A stretch of DNA of 6,982 nt from Planctomycetota bacterium. Lineage in GTDB: Bacteria; Planctomycetota; Phycisphaerae; Sedimentisphaerales; Anaerobacaceae. A program made the translations under genes and the position numbers. Shown here piece after piece: positions 1-6,915 of this stretch. The DNA lies in assembly GCA_023135255.1 (NCBI GenBank), contig JAGLTN010000099.1:1-6982 (forward strand), given 5' to 3'. How positions within the stretch are numbered: position 1 is the stretch's first letter; each line of letters opens with the position of its first letter. Below the pieces are notes generated by a model. It searched no databases, was not told the DNA's origin, and was given only the letters and a program-made list of their open reading frames with translations.

Positions 1-481
<481 letters not shown>

Positions 482-643
482 TTAAAAGAGGTCGAAGAAT
501 ATTTTACCGTATTGCATATGACACGTATATACAACAAAGACAGTTGTAGCAAGCACAACCAAAAGCGTCAAACCAATAATCAGCGTATACACATTATTTG
601 TCGGGACGGGCTTTTGCCCTCTTGCCTGCATATCAGGAGTCAT
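482..643 (-). CDS. Small single-pass membrane protein, 53 residues, upstream of mreB
   Basis: Function unknown. The 53-residue reading frame begins ATG at 641-643 with an SD GAGG at 651-654 (7-base spacing) and ends TAA at 482-484. The N-terminus MTPDMQARGQKPVPTNN is polar and carries Arg/Lys. Residues about 19-39 (YTLIIGLTLLVVLATTVFVVY) form one hydrophobic helix. A short tail THMQY-like and aromatic follows, ending GKIFFDLF. By the positive-inside rule the N-terminus should face the cytoplasm. It sits 55 bases after the coiled-coil gene and 39 bases before mreB on the same strand, so it is probably cotranscribed and may be a membrane partner of the Mre filament. That role is an inference from position only. 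It does not resemble MreD, which has several helices. A correctly spaced SD, a coherent membrane helix and tight placement argue that it is real. Confidence 0.75.
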   Translation of the reverse strand: MTPDMQARGQKPVPTNNVYTLIIGLTLLVVLATTVFVVYTCHMQYGKIFFDLF

Positions 644-676
644 AAATAAACCTCAAAATACCAAAATTACTGAGTC

Positions 677-695
677 GTTTTATTTTTTATAAAAC
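677..695. repeat. AT-rich inverted repeat just after the coiled-coil gene
   Basis: A 7-base inverted repeat (GTTTTAT / ATAAAAC) with a 5-base loop lies 3 bases past the stop of the coiled-coil gene. The stem has a single G-C pair, so it is weak. No U-run follows it on the minus-strand transcript, so it does not look like an intrinsic terminator. It could be chance in AT-rich DNA or an mRNA processing/stability element. Confidence 0.3.
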
Positions 696-698
696 AAA

Positions 699-1571
699 TT
701 ACAGGTTGGTGGAGATATTGTCCCCAACCATTGGCTGCTGCTGAACCAGGTCAAGAATTCCGACAGCCTCTTCAGATTCAACATCAAGAATGATAAGGTC
801 ACAGATGAATTCGCTGCCTCTTGTGACATGGAACTTCATATTCTGTTTGACCCCATCTGCGATACCGATAGAAATACTTGCCATTGAGTGTTTCATATCA
901 ACAGCGGTAATGAGGCCTTTAAGACCAATATCACCACTGGTAATGGTCTGTACCGGCTGAGCAAAGGACTTATGGGCTGTTATCGGTGTGGTGACAGCTT
1001 CTTCTCCTGCGGGCTGAAGAGTTTTGTTAAGATTTGCCTGCAGATCGGTTTTTTCCTCAATAAGCCTTTTAATTTTTGCGTCCATTGTATCGATGATAGC
1101 CATCTTTTCGATAAGCTTAGCAGTTGTTTCATTAAGCTCTTTCTGATCCTTTATCTGCTGCGATTCAACTTTTTTGAGTTCAGCGAGCTTTTCAGCGAGG
1201 AGGCCCCCCTGTTGTTCGTTGGTTTTTGTCAAACTTTCAACAGCAGAAGCGGATGTTGTAACCTTCTGCAGGAGCTGAGCTTTTTCTCTTTCAGCTTTGT
1301 CGAGAGAGTTCTTGAGCTCTGTGGAGCTTGCTTTTAAAGCAGAGATACTTTTGTTGAGATCCTGCTCCATTCGCTGTTTTCTGTCTTTTTCTTCGTTGAA
1401 CTGCTTAAGAGCGTTCTCTTCACTTTTTTGTGAAGCGTCCATCTCCGCTCTTACATCAGCATTTTTCTGCTTGTAGTCTTCGGCACTTGAGACATAATAA
1501 ACAACTGTTCCACAGAGGAATATGGCCGACAAAGTCGATAGAATGATTAAAGTTTTTGTAAAATTACTCAA
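699..1571 (-). CDS. Membrane-anchored coiled-coil protein with C-terminal beta-type domain, MreC-like layout
   Basis: Not assignable to a named family with certainty. The 290 residues comprise a 7-residue cytoplasmic stub, one membrane helix at about 8-27 (LIILSTLSAIFLCGTVVYYV), and a Lys/Glu/Leu-rich coiled coil at about 30-185. A Pro/Thr linker follows, and then a compact domain at about 212-290. That domain holds a SISIGIADGVKQNMKF segment (232-247), reminiscent of the 'G-DGV-GM' turn of MreC beta domains and similar small barrels, and ends VGDNISTNL. This order (helix, coiled coil, beta domain) is that of MreC, and the gene lies two places upstream of mreB, so a scaffold role linking MreB to the periplasmic wall machinery is a reasonable inference. 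The start is TTG at 1569-1571. AAGGAG at 1578-1583 is 6 bases away, and an in-frame TAG lies 7 codons upstream. Cys20 is not in a proper lipobox (FLC), so it is probably not a lipoprotein. Confidence 0.8.
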   Translation of the reverse strand: MSNFTKTLIILSTLSAIFLCGTVVYYVSSAEDYKQKNADVRAEMDASQKSEENALKQFNEEKDRKQRMEQDLNKSISALKASSTELKNSLDKAEREKAQLLQKVTTSASAVESLTKTNEQQGGLLAEKLAELKKVESQQIKDQKELNETTAKLIEKMAIIDTMDAKIKRLIEEKTDLQANLNKTLQPAGEEAVTTPITAHKSFAQPVQTITSGDIGLKGLITAVDMKHSMASISIGIADGVKQNMKFHVTRGSEFICDLIILDVESEEAVGILDLVQQQPMVGDNISTNL

Positions 1572-1600
1572 GATCAGCTCCTTTCGCTAAATCTCATTTG

Positions 1601-1626
1601 AAAAAACAGCTGCTGCATCAAAGCAG
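1601..1626 (-). terminator. Weak terminator-like hairpin in the leader of the shape operon
   Basis: On the minus-strand transcript, CTGCT pairs with AGCAG across a 7-base loop (1610-1626), followed by CTG and six Us (1601-1606). The stem has only 5 pairs, so it would be a poor terminator. It lies between the predicted transcription start and the TTG start codon, where it could act as an attenuator. Chance is equally likely. Confidence 0.2.
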
Positions 1627-1657
1627 ACAACCCATGTTAATATACCAAATCAACGCG

Positions 1658-1686
1658 ATTTTAAGGTTATGTGTTAAAAAGGTCAA
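1658..1686 (-). promoter_or_regulatory. Sigma70-like promoter for the coiled-coil / small membrane protein / mreB operon
   Basis: Read on the minus strand, -35 TTGACC (1681-1686) is separated by exactly 17 bases from -10 TAAAAT (1658-1663). An A-rich tract, AATAAAAAAAAC, lies directly upstream of the -35 and resembles an UP element. Transcription should start near 1651, giving a leader of about 80 bases before the TTG start. Each hexamer differs from consensus by one base. This is the best promoter in the 184-base gap and is placed correctly for the shape operon. Confidence 0.65.
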
Positions 1687-1755
1687 GTTTTTTTTATTAA
1701 ATAGGCCAGAAAAGCGCCCATTATTGGAATTTTTATTGGTGATGAGTGCAAGTTT

Positions 1756-2835
1756 TTACAAGTTATAGCTTTTTGTGCATTGCAGGACAGCTTTTGCGGC
1801 AGCTATTTTAACTAATTTCGAATCATTTCCAAGAAAACCGGGCAGATTTTTGGTAAGCGGCTTGGTAGCAATCTCACCAATAGCCAAAGTTGTGAAGAAA
1901 TTTATCCTTTCGGTGTCAGATTTCGATAATCCTGCGGTGAGGTTGTTTTTAAAGACGTTTAAAACTTCAGCTTCGCCGGTTTTGTCGTTTAGCCTTCCCA
2001 GCTGGGCAGCAGCGGCGAGTCTTACTATAAGTACATCGTCGTCGAGTTTCGTGATGAGTATTTCTTTTGCTTTTTCCGTGCCGAGTTGCCCCAGTGCCCT
2101 TATTCCGATGACTCGGTCATCGTTGTATGAGCTGATGACAGTAGGCCAGATTTTTTGTATAACCTGTTCATCTCCAAGCATTGCGATCGATTCTAATGCC
2201 TGAAATCTTACCATATCCTGTGAATCTTTATCTTTGAGTACCCAGTATAGTTTAACCAGGCTGTCCTGATTGCCCAGTTTTCCTAAGATGGCAGCTGCAT
2301 TTGCGCGTATAGTCTGGTCCTTATTTCTTAAGGCATCGGATATTTTTTTTTCGTAAGATTTATCTTTGCTGCCAAGTTTGATCATCGCATAAGAGGCAGC
2401 TATCTTGATATTTATGTCGGGGTCATTGAGCATTTTTTTTACGGAATCTTTTGCTAATTTGTATTGGATGTCGCCGATGGCAATTGCAGCGGCAAATCTG
2501 ACCGGTACATAATTGTCTTCAAGGAGTTTTTCAACTTTTGGCATAAGCCTTATCTGGCGGGTTTGGGCGACTATCTCAATAGCATTAGCTCTTATTCTTG
2601 GGTCGGAGTCGGCTAATGACTGTTGAATAATTTCTATTGCCCGGGGCTTCATGTCTTTTAGGGAAGTTTTTTTGCTGAGAGGTGTTTTTGTTTTATTTTC
2701 AGATTTCTTTTCAAACAGGGAGAAAGGTTTCTGCAAAATTCCACCTTCGCTGTTTTTTCCATCAGCCAAAGTTATAGAGAGGGTAATAAAGAAGATACAA
2801 AGAATCGGCACGAGTTTTTCATTTATTTTTTTCAT
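1756..2835 (-). CDS. Exported HEAT-repeat protein
   Basis: Function unknown. The protein is 359 residues from the start chosen. Residues 1-25 look like a signal peptide: MKKINEK is followed by the hydrophobic PILCIFFITLSITLA, with likely cleavage before DG. A low-complexity Lys/Ser-rich linker covers about 26-60. From about 62 to the end there are some seven or eight degenerate HEAT (PBS-lyase-like) helical repeats. They are visible as recurring pieces such as DSDPRIRANAIEIVAQ, NYVPVRFAAAIAIGDI, DPDINIKIAASYAMIKLG, DQTIRANAAAILGKLG and DDVLIVRLAAAAQLGRL. Such solenoids bind proteins, so a periplasmic scaffold is a fair inference. The ATG at 2833-2835 has SD AAAGGA at 2844-2849 (8 bases away). 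An upstream in-frame ATG at 2863-2865 lacks an SD and would bury the signal peptide. The gene overlaps the end of lnt by 17 bases, which suggests translational coupling. No clear hairpin terminator follows the stop. Confidence 0.85.
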   Translation of the reverse strand: MKKINEKLVPILCIFFITLSITLADGKNSEGGILQKPFSLFEKKSENKTKTPLSKKTSLKDMKPRAIEIIQQSLADSDPRIRANAIEIVAQTRQIRLMPKVEKLLEDNYVPVRFAAAIAIGDIQYKLAKDSVKKMLNDPDINIKIAASYAMIKLGSKDKSYEKKISDALRNKDQTIRANAAAILGKLGNQDSLVKLYWVLKDKDSQDMVRFQALESIAMLGDEQVIQKIWPTVISSYNDDRVIGIRALGQLGTEKAKEILITKLDDDVLIVRLAAAAQLGRLNDKTGEAEVLNVFKNNLTAGLSKSDTERINFFTTLAIGEIATKPLTKNLPGFLGNDSKLVKIAAAKAVLQCTKSYNL

Positions 2836-4537
2836 TTCCGGAATCCTTTCCCGTTCGTTTGCCATTAAATTTATGGATGACAGCCCAGCAGAAGATAATC
2901 AATAAGAAAACAACACAGTAGCTGTCGAGCCATTGTCCGTATTTACTAAAGAACGTTACTCTTTTATCTATCGGCACAACGTCGTTAAACCATCCAGCAA
3001 TAGCTTTGCGTTGCATTACTTTTTTTGGCAGATTACCAGCGATATAGTCATCTCTGAATCTTCCGAGCGTATCAACCATACCACTGATGCCGCAATTTAC
3101 GCTTCTTACGATGCTTATCCTGTTTTCGATTGCGCGAAATACGCAGACAACGGTGTGCTGGGGCAGTTCGATGGTTGGTATTGTCTTTGAATCTTTGAAT
3201 TTTACGAACCAGCCATCGTTGCTTATGTTGAAAATCCAGTCGATCTGTTTGTTTGAATTTTCGTCGAGGACGAATCTTCTGTTTAATAACGGTACGGTGT
3301 CTTCATAGCATATTATGACGGAGAAACGGTATTTTTCAGGTGTTGGAGATTTTCTGGTCGTCATTTCGAAGATCGTGTAATTTGTGCCGTAATCGAGTGA
3401 ATAGTCATATTCAAAAGGGGTCATGCTTACGAAAAACTTATGCAACCAGGGGATGTCTTTTTTAAAAGGTATAACTTCGCCGAAAGGTACTAAGTATATT
3501 TTGTCGTATTGGCGGGGTGCCTGGGAACCATCGGGTGTATACAGGAATGCGGAGTTGTATTTTTTGTCGAGATAGATTTCGAGCTTTTCGTTTATTTGGG
3601 ACGTTCCACCTGATGCTCCGACGAGGATATATGTTGTGTCTTTTGCATGGTCTGCGATTCTTTTATGATATGTCAGATGTTTTGAGTTTTGTTCGACAAC
3701 TTTTAATATTCTCTTATCGAGATTTGCCTGTACCAATGTTTCAGGCCAGGCGATTATTTCAGCGCCGGCTTGTTCGGATTCTTTATTTTTCTGAAAAAGA
3801 TCGTTGAGCATGAAATCACTGTCGGCTTGCAGTTCGCTGTCTTTGAGAGATTGCGGGAAGTTTGTCTGGACAACACCTACGACTGGGCCTGGCGTAATGT
3901 TAGCCGGCGTCTGTTCGATTCGGTAGTTGCTGTATATTACCGATGCAACTATGGCTGAGACGACAATTATGGTTTGGGCAGAGAGGTTTATTATGGCTAT
4001 CTTTTTTTTGCTTCTGTTGAGCAGGATTTCGGCGATAAGACCACTGACCATTGCTATTAAAAAGCTTACACCTGCGGCGCCGAAGATGTCTGCGATCTGA
4101 ATGAGTTTAATGTTTTGATATTGGCTGTGTGCGAGGAATTTCCAGAAGAAGCCTCCTAAGAAAACGCCTTGGAGCCTCTCGGCTGCAACTATGAATATCG
4201 GCGCTGCGATGAACAGGGGTATTTTTCCGATGGTGAATCTAAAAGCGAAGGCAAGCAAAGGCCAAAAAGCCGCGGTATATATGCAGAACGTTATCCAACC
4301 GGCAACAGTGACTTGGTTCATCCAGTATAAATTGCTGAGCCAATATGCCAGTGCGACGATATAGCAGGCGCGATATGTGAAGTGCCTGTTGTTCTTGTTT
4401 GCAGATGTGTATATGAAAGGAACCCAGCTTATCCATGCCAGATATGAAATGTTGAAAGGTGGTTGGATTATTGTCAGCATTATTGCTGATGCGATGAAAG
4501 GCAGAGATGAGAGTATCAGGTTTTTAGGTTCTTTCAC
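2819..4537 (-). CDS. lnt: Apolipoprotein N-acyltransferase
   Basis: Inner membrane enzyme that transfers an acyl chain from a phospholipid to the amino group of the N-terminal diacylglyceryl-cysteine of lipoproteins, the last step after Lgt and LspA. The protein has 572 residues, somewhat longer than the E. coli enzyme at about 512. Several membrane helices lie at about 7-203, a nitrilase-like periplasmic domain at about 217-505, and a final helix at about 538-555. The catalytic triad is visible: Glu266 in AWPET, Lys346 in YDKIYLVPFGE, and Cys410 in VIICYED. A NISNDGWF motif (437-444) and VPFGE (Glu354) also match the family. The Glu-Lys and Lys-Cys distances are each about 12 residues longer than in E. 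coli, so extra loops are present. The GTG start at 4535-4537 has SD AAAGGA at 4546-4551. It overlaps the methyltransferase by 14 bases. A lipoprotein substrate is encoded nearby (5623-6228). Confidence 0.95.
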   Translation of the reverse strand: MKEPKNLILSSLPFIASAIMLTIIQPPFNISYLAWISWVPFIYTSANKNNRHFTYRACYIVALAYWLSNLYWMNQVTVAGWITFCIYTAAFWPLLAFAFRFTIGKIPLFIAAPIFIVAAERLQGVFLGGFFWKFLAHSQYQNIKLIQIADIFGAAGVSFLIAMVSGLIAEILLNRSKKKIAIINLSAQTIIVVSAIVASVIYSNYRIEQTPANITPGPVVGVVQTNFPQSLKDSELQADSDFMLNDLFQKNKESEQAGAEIIAWPETLVQANLDKRILKVVEQNSKHLTYHKRIADHAKDTTYILVGASGGTSQINEKLEIYLDKKYNSAFLYTPDGSQAPRQYDKIYLVPFGEVIPFKKDIPWLHKFFVSMTPFEYDYSLDYGTNYTIFEMTTRKSPTPEKYRFSVIICYEDTVPLLNRRFVLDENSNKQIDWIFNISNDGWFVKFKDSKTIPTIELPQHTVVCVFRAIENRISIVRSVNCGISGMVDTLGRFRDDYIAGNLPKKVMQRKAIAGWFNDVVPIDKRVTFFSKYGQWLDSYCVVFLLIIFCWAVIHKFNGKRTGKDSGNEKNK

Positions 4538-5465
4538 TTTGCAAATCCTTTAGAGACTTTTCGATCATTGTAATGTCATACGGCTGGTCGTTATCTGTTC
4601 TTATTTTAAGCTGATTCGCAAATAAAGTCAGCAGTTTTTTGCTGGAGAGGATTTCTGATGGTGATAATTTCATATCTATCAGCAGTTGAGTTAGCATTAT
4701 ATCCCGTTTTTGGCCGGCGGTTAGTTTTTTTAATTTTTCGAGTCTTTTGCGGGTGTTCTCGACGTATTGTTTTGACATATCTATGCCGATGTAGTTTCTG
4801 CTGAGCTGGATGGCAGCGGCTGCGGTTGTTCCTGAGCCATTGAATGGGTCGAGGACGCAGTCTTTCGGGTTGGAACTTGTCATGATTATTCTTCTGAGCA
4901 GGCTTTCGGGCATCTGACAGGGGTGCCATTGTTGACGTTCATTGAATGTGCCGCAAACTCGGCTGTACTGGTTCCAGACATCATCGGGTATTTTGCCTTT
5001 CGGGTTGGCTCGCTTGTCGTTGTATAGAAGCTGTCTGTCGGAGGGAACCCCTATTGCGTGGTCGTTGAATGTGAAGTTATCTTTGTCGTTTACGAAATAG
5101 AATATGTGGGTGTGGGATCTGGCGAATTTATTTTTTGTTTGCTGACCAAAAGTGTAATGCCAGATTATCCAGTTTCTCATGGTCAGGCCTATTTCATCGG
5201 CTATCATTTTTACGTTGGCGGCGTAGTCGTCACCGATGGCGATATAAAATGAACCATGAGGCTTGAGATTTTTTTTGCAGGCTTGCATCCATGTTTTTGT
5301 CCATGCAATATAGTTTTTGCTTTTGACAGAGTCGTAATATTTGTCGTATTTGTAACCAATGTTAAAAGGTGGGTCGGCAAAGATCAAATCTGCTATAGGT
5401 TCGTTTATCTTATTTAGAACTTCTATGCAGTCGCCTTGTATTATGCTGTTTTGTAATTTTGACAT
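4524..5465 (-). CDS. Site-specific DNA methyltransferase, beta class, probably adenine-N6
   Basis: Transfers a methyl group from S-adenosylmethionine to a base in a specific DNA site. The 313 residues show the beta-class motif order: the catalytic motif IV DPPFN at 31-35, the target-recognition region in the middle, the conserved HPCQMPESLLRRII (181-194), then the SAM-binding motif I DPFNGSGTT at 206-214 and YIGIDM at 225-230. DPPF/Y favours N6-adenine over N4-cytosine, which usually has SPPY. The last 65 residues are a Lys/Leu-rich helical extension that does not look like the CcrM C-terminal domain. No restriction endonuclease gene is adjacent, so it is either an orphan methyltransferase or has its partner elsewhere. 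The ATG at 5463-5465 is the first possible start (in-frame TAG 4 codons upstream) but lacks a well-spaced SD. The next gene, lnt, overlaps it by 14 bases. Confidence 0.92.
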   Translation of the reverse strand: MSKLQNSIIQGDCIEVLNKINEPIADLIFADPPFNIGYKYDKYYDSVKSKNYIAWTKTWMQACKKNLKPHGSFYIAIGDDYAANVKMIADEIGLTMRNWIIWHYTFGQQTKNKFARSHTHIFYFVNDKDNFTFNDHAIGVPSDRQLLYNDKRANPKGKIPDDVWNQYSRVCGTFNERQQWHPCQMPESLLRRIIMTSSNPKDCVLDPFNGSGTTAAAAIQLSRNYIGIDMSKQYVENTRKRLEKLKKLTAGQKRDIMLTQLLIDMKLSPSEILSSKKLLTLFANQLKIRTDNDQPYDITMIEKSLKDLQSERT

Positions 5466-5473
5466 AGCGGCAT
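5441..5473 (-). other. Candidate 10-codon upstream ORF overlapping the methyltransferase start
   Basis: On the minus strand, an ATG at 5471-5473 opens a frame reading MPLCQNYKTA and stops at TAA 5441-5443, in a frame different from the methyltransferase. The only SD-like sequence nearby, AAGGG (5480-5484), is 6 bases from this ATG but about 14 bases from the methyltransferase ATG (5463-5465). Ribosomes may therefore load first on the short frame, which would lower methyltransferase expression or tie it to termination and reinitiation. This is inferred from spacing only. Confidence 0.35.
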
Positions 5474-5477
5474 TCTA

Positions 5478-5491
5478 TACCCTTAAGGGTA
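5478..5491. promoter_or_regulatory. 14-base perfect palindrome just upstream of the methyltransferase
   Basis: TACCCTTAAGGGTA is perfectly self-complementary and ends 13 bases before the methyltransferase start codon. As RNA it can form a 5-pair stem (UACCC/GGGUA) with a UUAA loop that hides the AAGGG SD. As DNA it could be the operator of a dimeric repressor. The sequence cannot tell these apart. Confidence 0.5.
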
Positions 5492-5499
5492 GTAAATGT

Positions 5500-5550
5500 C
5501 CGCGAATAAAGCCGTAACTTGTTTTTTTAAGCTATTTACCCGCGGATAAA
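5500..5550. repeat. Two direct repeats with exact 40-base period in the methyltransferase leader
   Basis: CCGCGAATAAA (5500-5510) and CCGCGGATAAA (5540-5550) match at 10 of 11 positions, and their starts are exactly 40 bases apart, close to four helical turns. Both lie between the predicted promoter and the start codon. The right copy sits in the loop of an inverted repeat, TTTACC (5535-5540) / GGTAAA (5552-5557). They could be paired protein-binding sites; chance cannot be excluded. Confidence 0.35.
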
Positions 5551-5571
5551 CGGTAAAATCCAATTAGGATC

Positions 5572-5599
5572 AGTATATATTACCGGCGCGCAGTTGCAA
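5572..5599 (-). promoter_or_regulatory. Sigma70-like promoter for methyltransferase / lnt / HEAT operon
   Basis: Read on the minus strand, -35 TTGCAA (5594-5599), a 16-base spacer, then -10 TATACT (5572-5577). Transcription would begin near 5565, giving a leader of about 100 bases. A small inverted repeat, ATCC-N5-GGAT (5558-5570), overlaps the predicted start point, where a repressor could bind. It lies just downstream of the lipoprotein stop, the expected place for a new transcription unit. Confidence 0.5.
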
Positions 5600-5622
5600 G
5601 AGCTAAAATGATAAACGTGTTT

Positions 5623-6228
5623 TCAGTCTGCTTTTGGTTCGATAACTTTTTGACTGAAAAATGTTTTTCCGCTGAGTCGATCCTTGAATGTTGCTTTGAC
5701 AGTTAAAGGCTTGCTGAAGTCTTTGACCTTGTCTGTTATGTCGAAAGCGAAGCGGTAATTTGTTCCCAGTATTGCGGAGAACCACTTTTCGCCGAGCTTA
5801 TCTGCGGGGATGTTCCATTGCATGAGCAGGGCGGCGGAGTCATTTTGGTTCAAATCCCATAGCTGGATATTTACTTCACCTGCTGCTTTGATGATGTCGC
5901 CTTGCGAGTCGGTTGGTTTTAAATATGCAATGAGTTTTTCTTTTTTGCCGTCTTTGTCATGGTCGTAGAAATTAGTGTATTTGGTCAGCTCAACTTTTTT
6001 CAGGTCGTAGATGTCTTTGGTGTCTGCTTTGCCTGTAACAGTTAATGTTGAAAGTCGTTTTTGAAGCTCAGCGTTTTCAGTTTTATAGGTGTCTATTTGT
6101 TTTTTTAGCTGGGCGTTTTGCTGCTGGAGAACTACCTTTTCGCTGATAGCGGGTTTTGCTTTTTGGCCATCACAGCCTGCGGTTATTGCTAAGAGACATC
6201 CTGCCAGTAATATGTTTAATGTTTTCAC
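5623..6228 (-). CDS. Coiled-coil lipoprotein of unknown function
   Basis: No named family is recognised. The 201 residues from the GTG start begin with the signal sequence MKTLNILLAGCLLAITAGC. The lipobox ITAGC places the lipidated cysteine at 19 (Cys11 is too early in the hydrophobic stretch). The residue after it is Asp, which in E. coli retains lipoproteins in the inner membrane; whether that rule applies here is unknown. A Gln/Lys/Leu-rich coiled coil covers about 30-62. A globular C-terminal domain follows that starts with an acidic loop, DHDKDGKKE (89-97), resembling a calcium-binding Asp-x-Asp-x-Asp-Gly loop. The GTG at 6226-6228 has SD GGAAAGG (6237-6243), 8 bases away. An in-frame ATG at 6247-6249 lacks an SD and lengthens the signal peptide with charged residues. 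It begins 38 bases after clpP, so it is probably cotranscribed. Lnt, encoded in the next operon, would acylate it. Confidence 0.85.
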   Translation of the reverse strand: MKTLNILLAGCLLAITAGCDGQKAKPAISEKVVLQQQNAQLKKQIDTYKTENAELQKRLSTLTVTGKADTKDIYDLKKVELTKYTNFYDHDKDGKKEKLIAYLKPTDSQGDIIKAAGEVNIQLWDLNQNDSAALLMQWNIPADKLGEKWFSAILGTNYRFAFDITDKVKDFSKPLTVKATFKDRLSGKTFFSQKVIEPKAD

Positions 6229-6266
6229 TGTAATAACCTTTCCATCCATGGTAATAATGTTTTTGG

Positions 6267-6887
6267 TTACTGCTGCGAGTTTAACTGGGGTGCTTTCTGG
6301 AGTATTTTATCTACCAGACCATAGTCGACAGATTCCTGCGCTTCGAGCCAGAGATTACGGTCGCAGTCTTTTTCGATCTTATCCGTATCCTGACCAGAGT
6401 GTTTGTTTAATATCTGGTAAAGCCTTTGACGCAGGCGAAGTATTTCTTTTGCCTCGATGTCGAGATCGGTAGCTGGGCCTTGCAATACACCGGCGATCAA
6501 GGGCTGGTGCAGAAGTATTCGGCTGTTGTCGAGGATGTGACGTTTGTCTTTTGTTCCGCCTGCCAGCAATATTGCACCCATTGATGCTGCCTGGCCTATG
6601 CAGTAAGTTGCGACGTCGCAGCGGATAAACTGCATTGTATCGTAAATCGCCAGACCAGCAGTTATTGAACCGCCAGGTGAATTTATGTAAAAATGGATGT
6701 CTGCCTTACTGTCTTCATTGCTGAGGAACAGAAGCTGAGCAACGATGAGATTCGCAGAGTCATCGTCTACCTGACCGCCTAAGAAAACGATCCTGTCTTT
6801 CAGCAGTCTTGAGAAGATGTCGTAGGCGCGTTCGCCTCTGCCACTTTTTTCTATAACTATCGGAACTAAATTCTGATTAATCGGCAT
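6267..6887 (-). CDS. clpP: ATP-dependent Clp protease proteolytic subunit
   Basis: Serine peptidase that assembles as two stacked seven-membered rings in the cytoplasm and degrades proteins fed by ClpX or ClpA/C. The 206 residues are of normal length. The catalytic Ser102 lies in GQAASMGA, His127 in ILLHQPL, and the catalytic Asp in DCDRN (about 176). The oxyanion region INSPGGS (69-74 region) and the late motif [12 protein letters not shown] also match. The N-terminus [29 protein letters not shown] is the standard ClpP start, so little or no propeptide is expected. The ATG at 6885-6887 has SD GAGG (6898-6901), 10 bases away. It begins 28 bases after the stop of the gene upstream. The gene order with a probable trigger factor is common and would supply folding and degradation functions together. 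Confidence 0.97.
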   Translation of the reverse strand: MPINQNLVPIVIEKSGRGERAYDIFSRLLKDRIVFLGGQVDDDSANLIVAQLLFLSNEDSKADIHFYINSPGGSITAGLAIYDTMQFIRCDVATYCIGQAASMGAILLAGGTKDKRHILDNSRILLHQPLIAGVLQGPATDLDIEAKEILRLRQRLYQILNKHSGQDTDKIEKDCDRNLWLEAQESVDYGLVDKILQKAPQLNSQQ

Positions 6888-6915
6888 ATTTAATAATCCT
6901 CGTTATTCTAAGGTT

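Noticed and set aside
888..1337. Plus-strand open frame of 149 codons, Phe/Leu/Cys-rich
   Set aside because: It is the complement of the Glu/Lys-rich coiled coil; such antisense frames become Phe/Leu-rich automatically.
1499..1548. Lipoprotein signal in the coiled-coil protein (Cys20)
   Set aside because: The residues before Cys are IFL, which do not fit a lipobox; the stretch reads as a membrane anchor.
1686..1696. Plus-strand T-run as an intrinsic terminator
   Set aside because: No plus-strand gene precedes it and there is no stable GC stem; on the minus strand it is the A-tract upstream of the -35 element.
1700..1755. Intrinsic terminator after the HEAT gene
   Set aside because: Only 3-base GC pairings could be found near GGGCGC...GGCC, too weak to call.
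4606..4929. Minus-strand frame of 107 codons, Arg/Lys/Gln-rich
   Set aside because: It is a shifted frame inside the methyltransferase with no SD or domain signal.
5578..5622. Intrinsic terminator after the lipoprotein gene
   Set aside because: Only a 4-base AAAC/GTTT palindrome with too short a loop is present, and no stem with a U-run was found.
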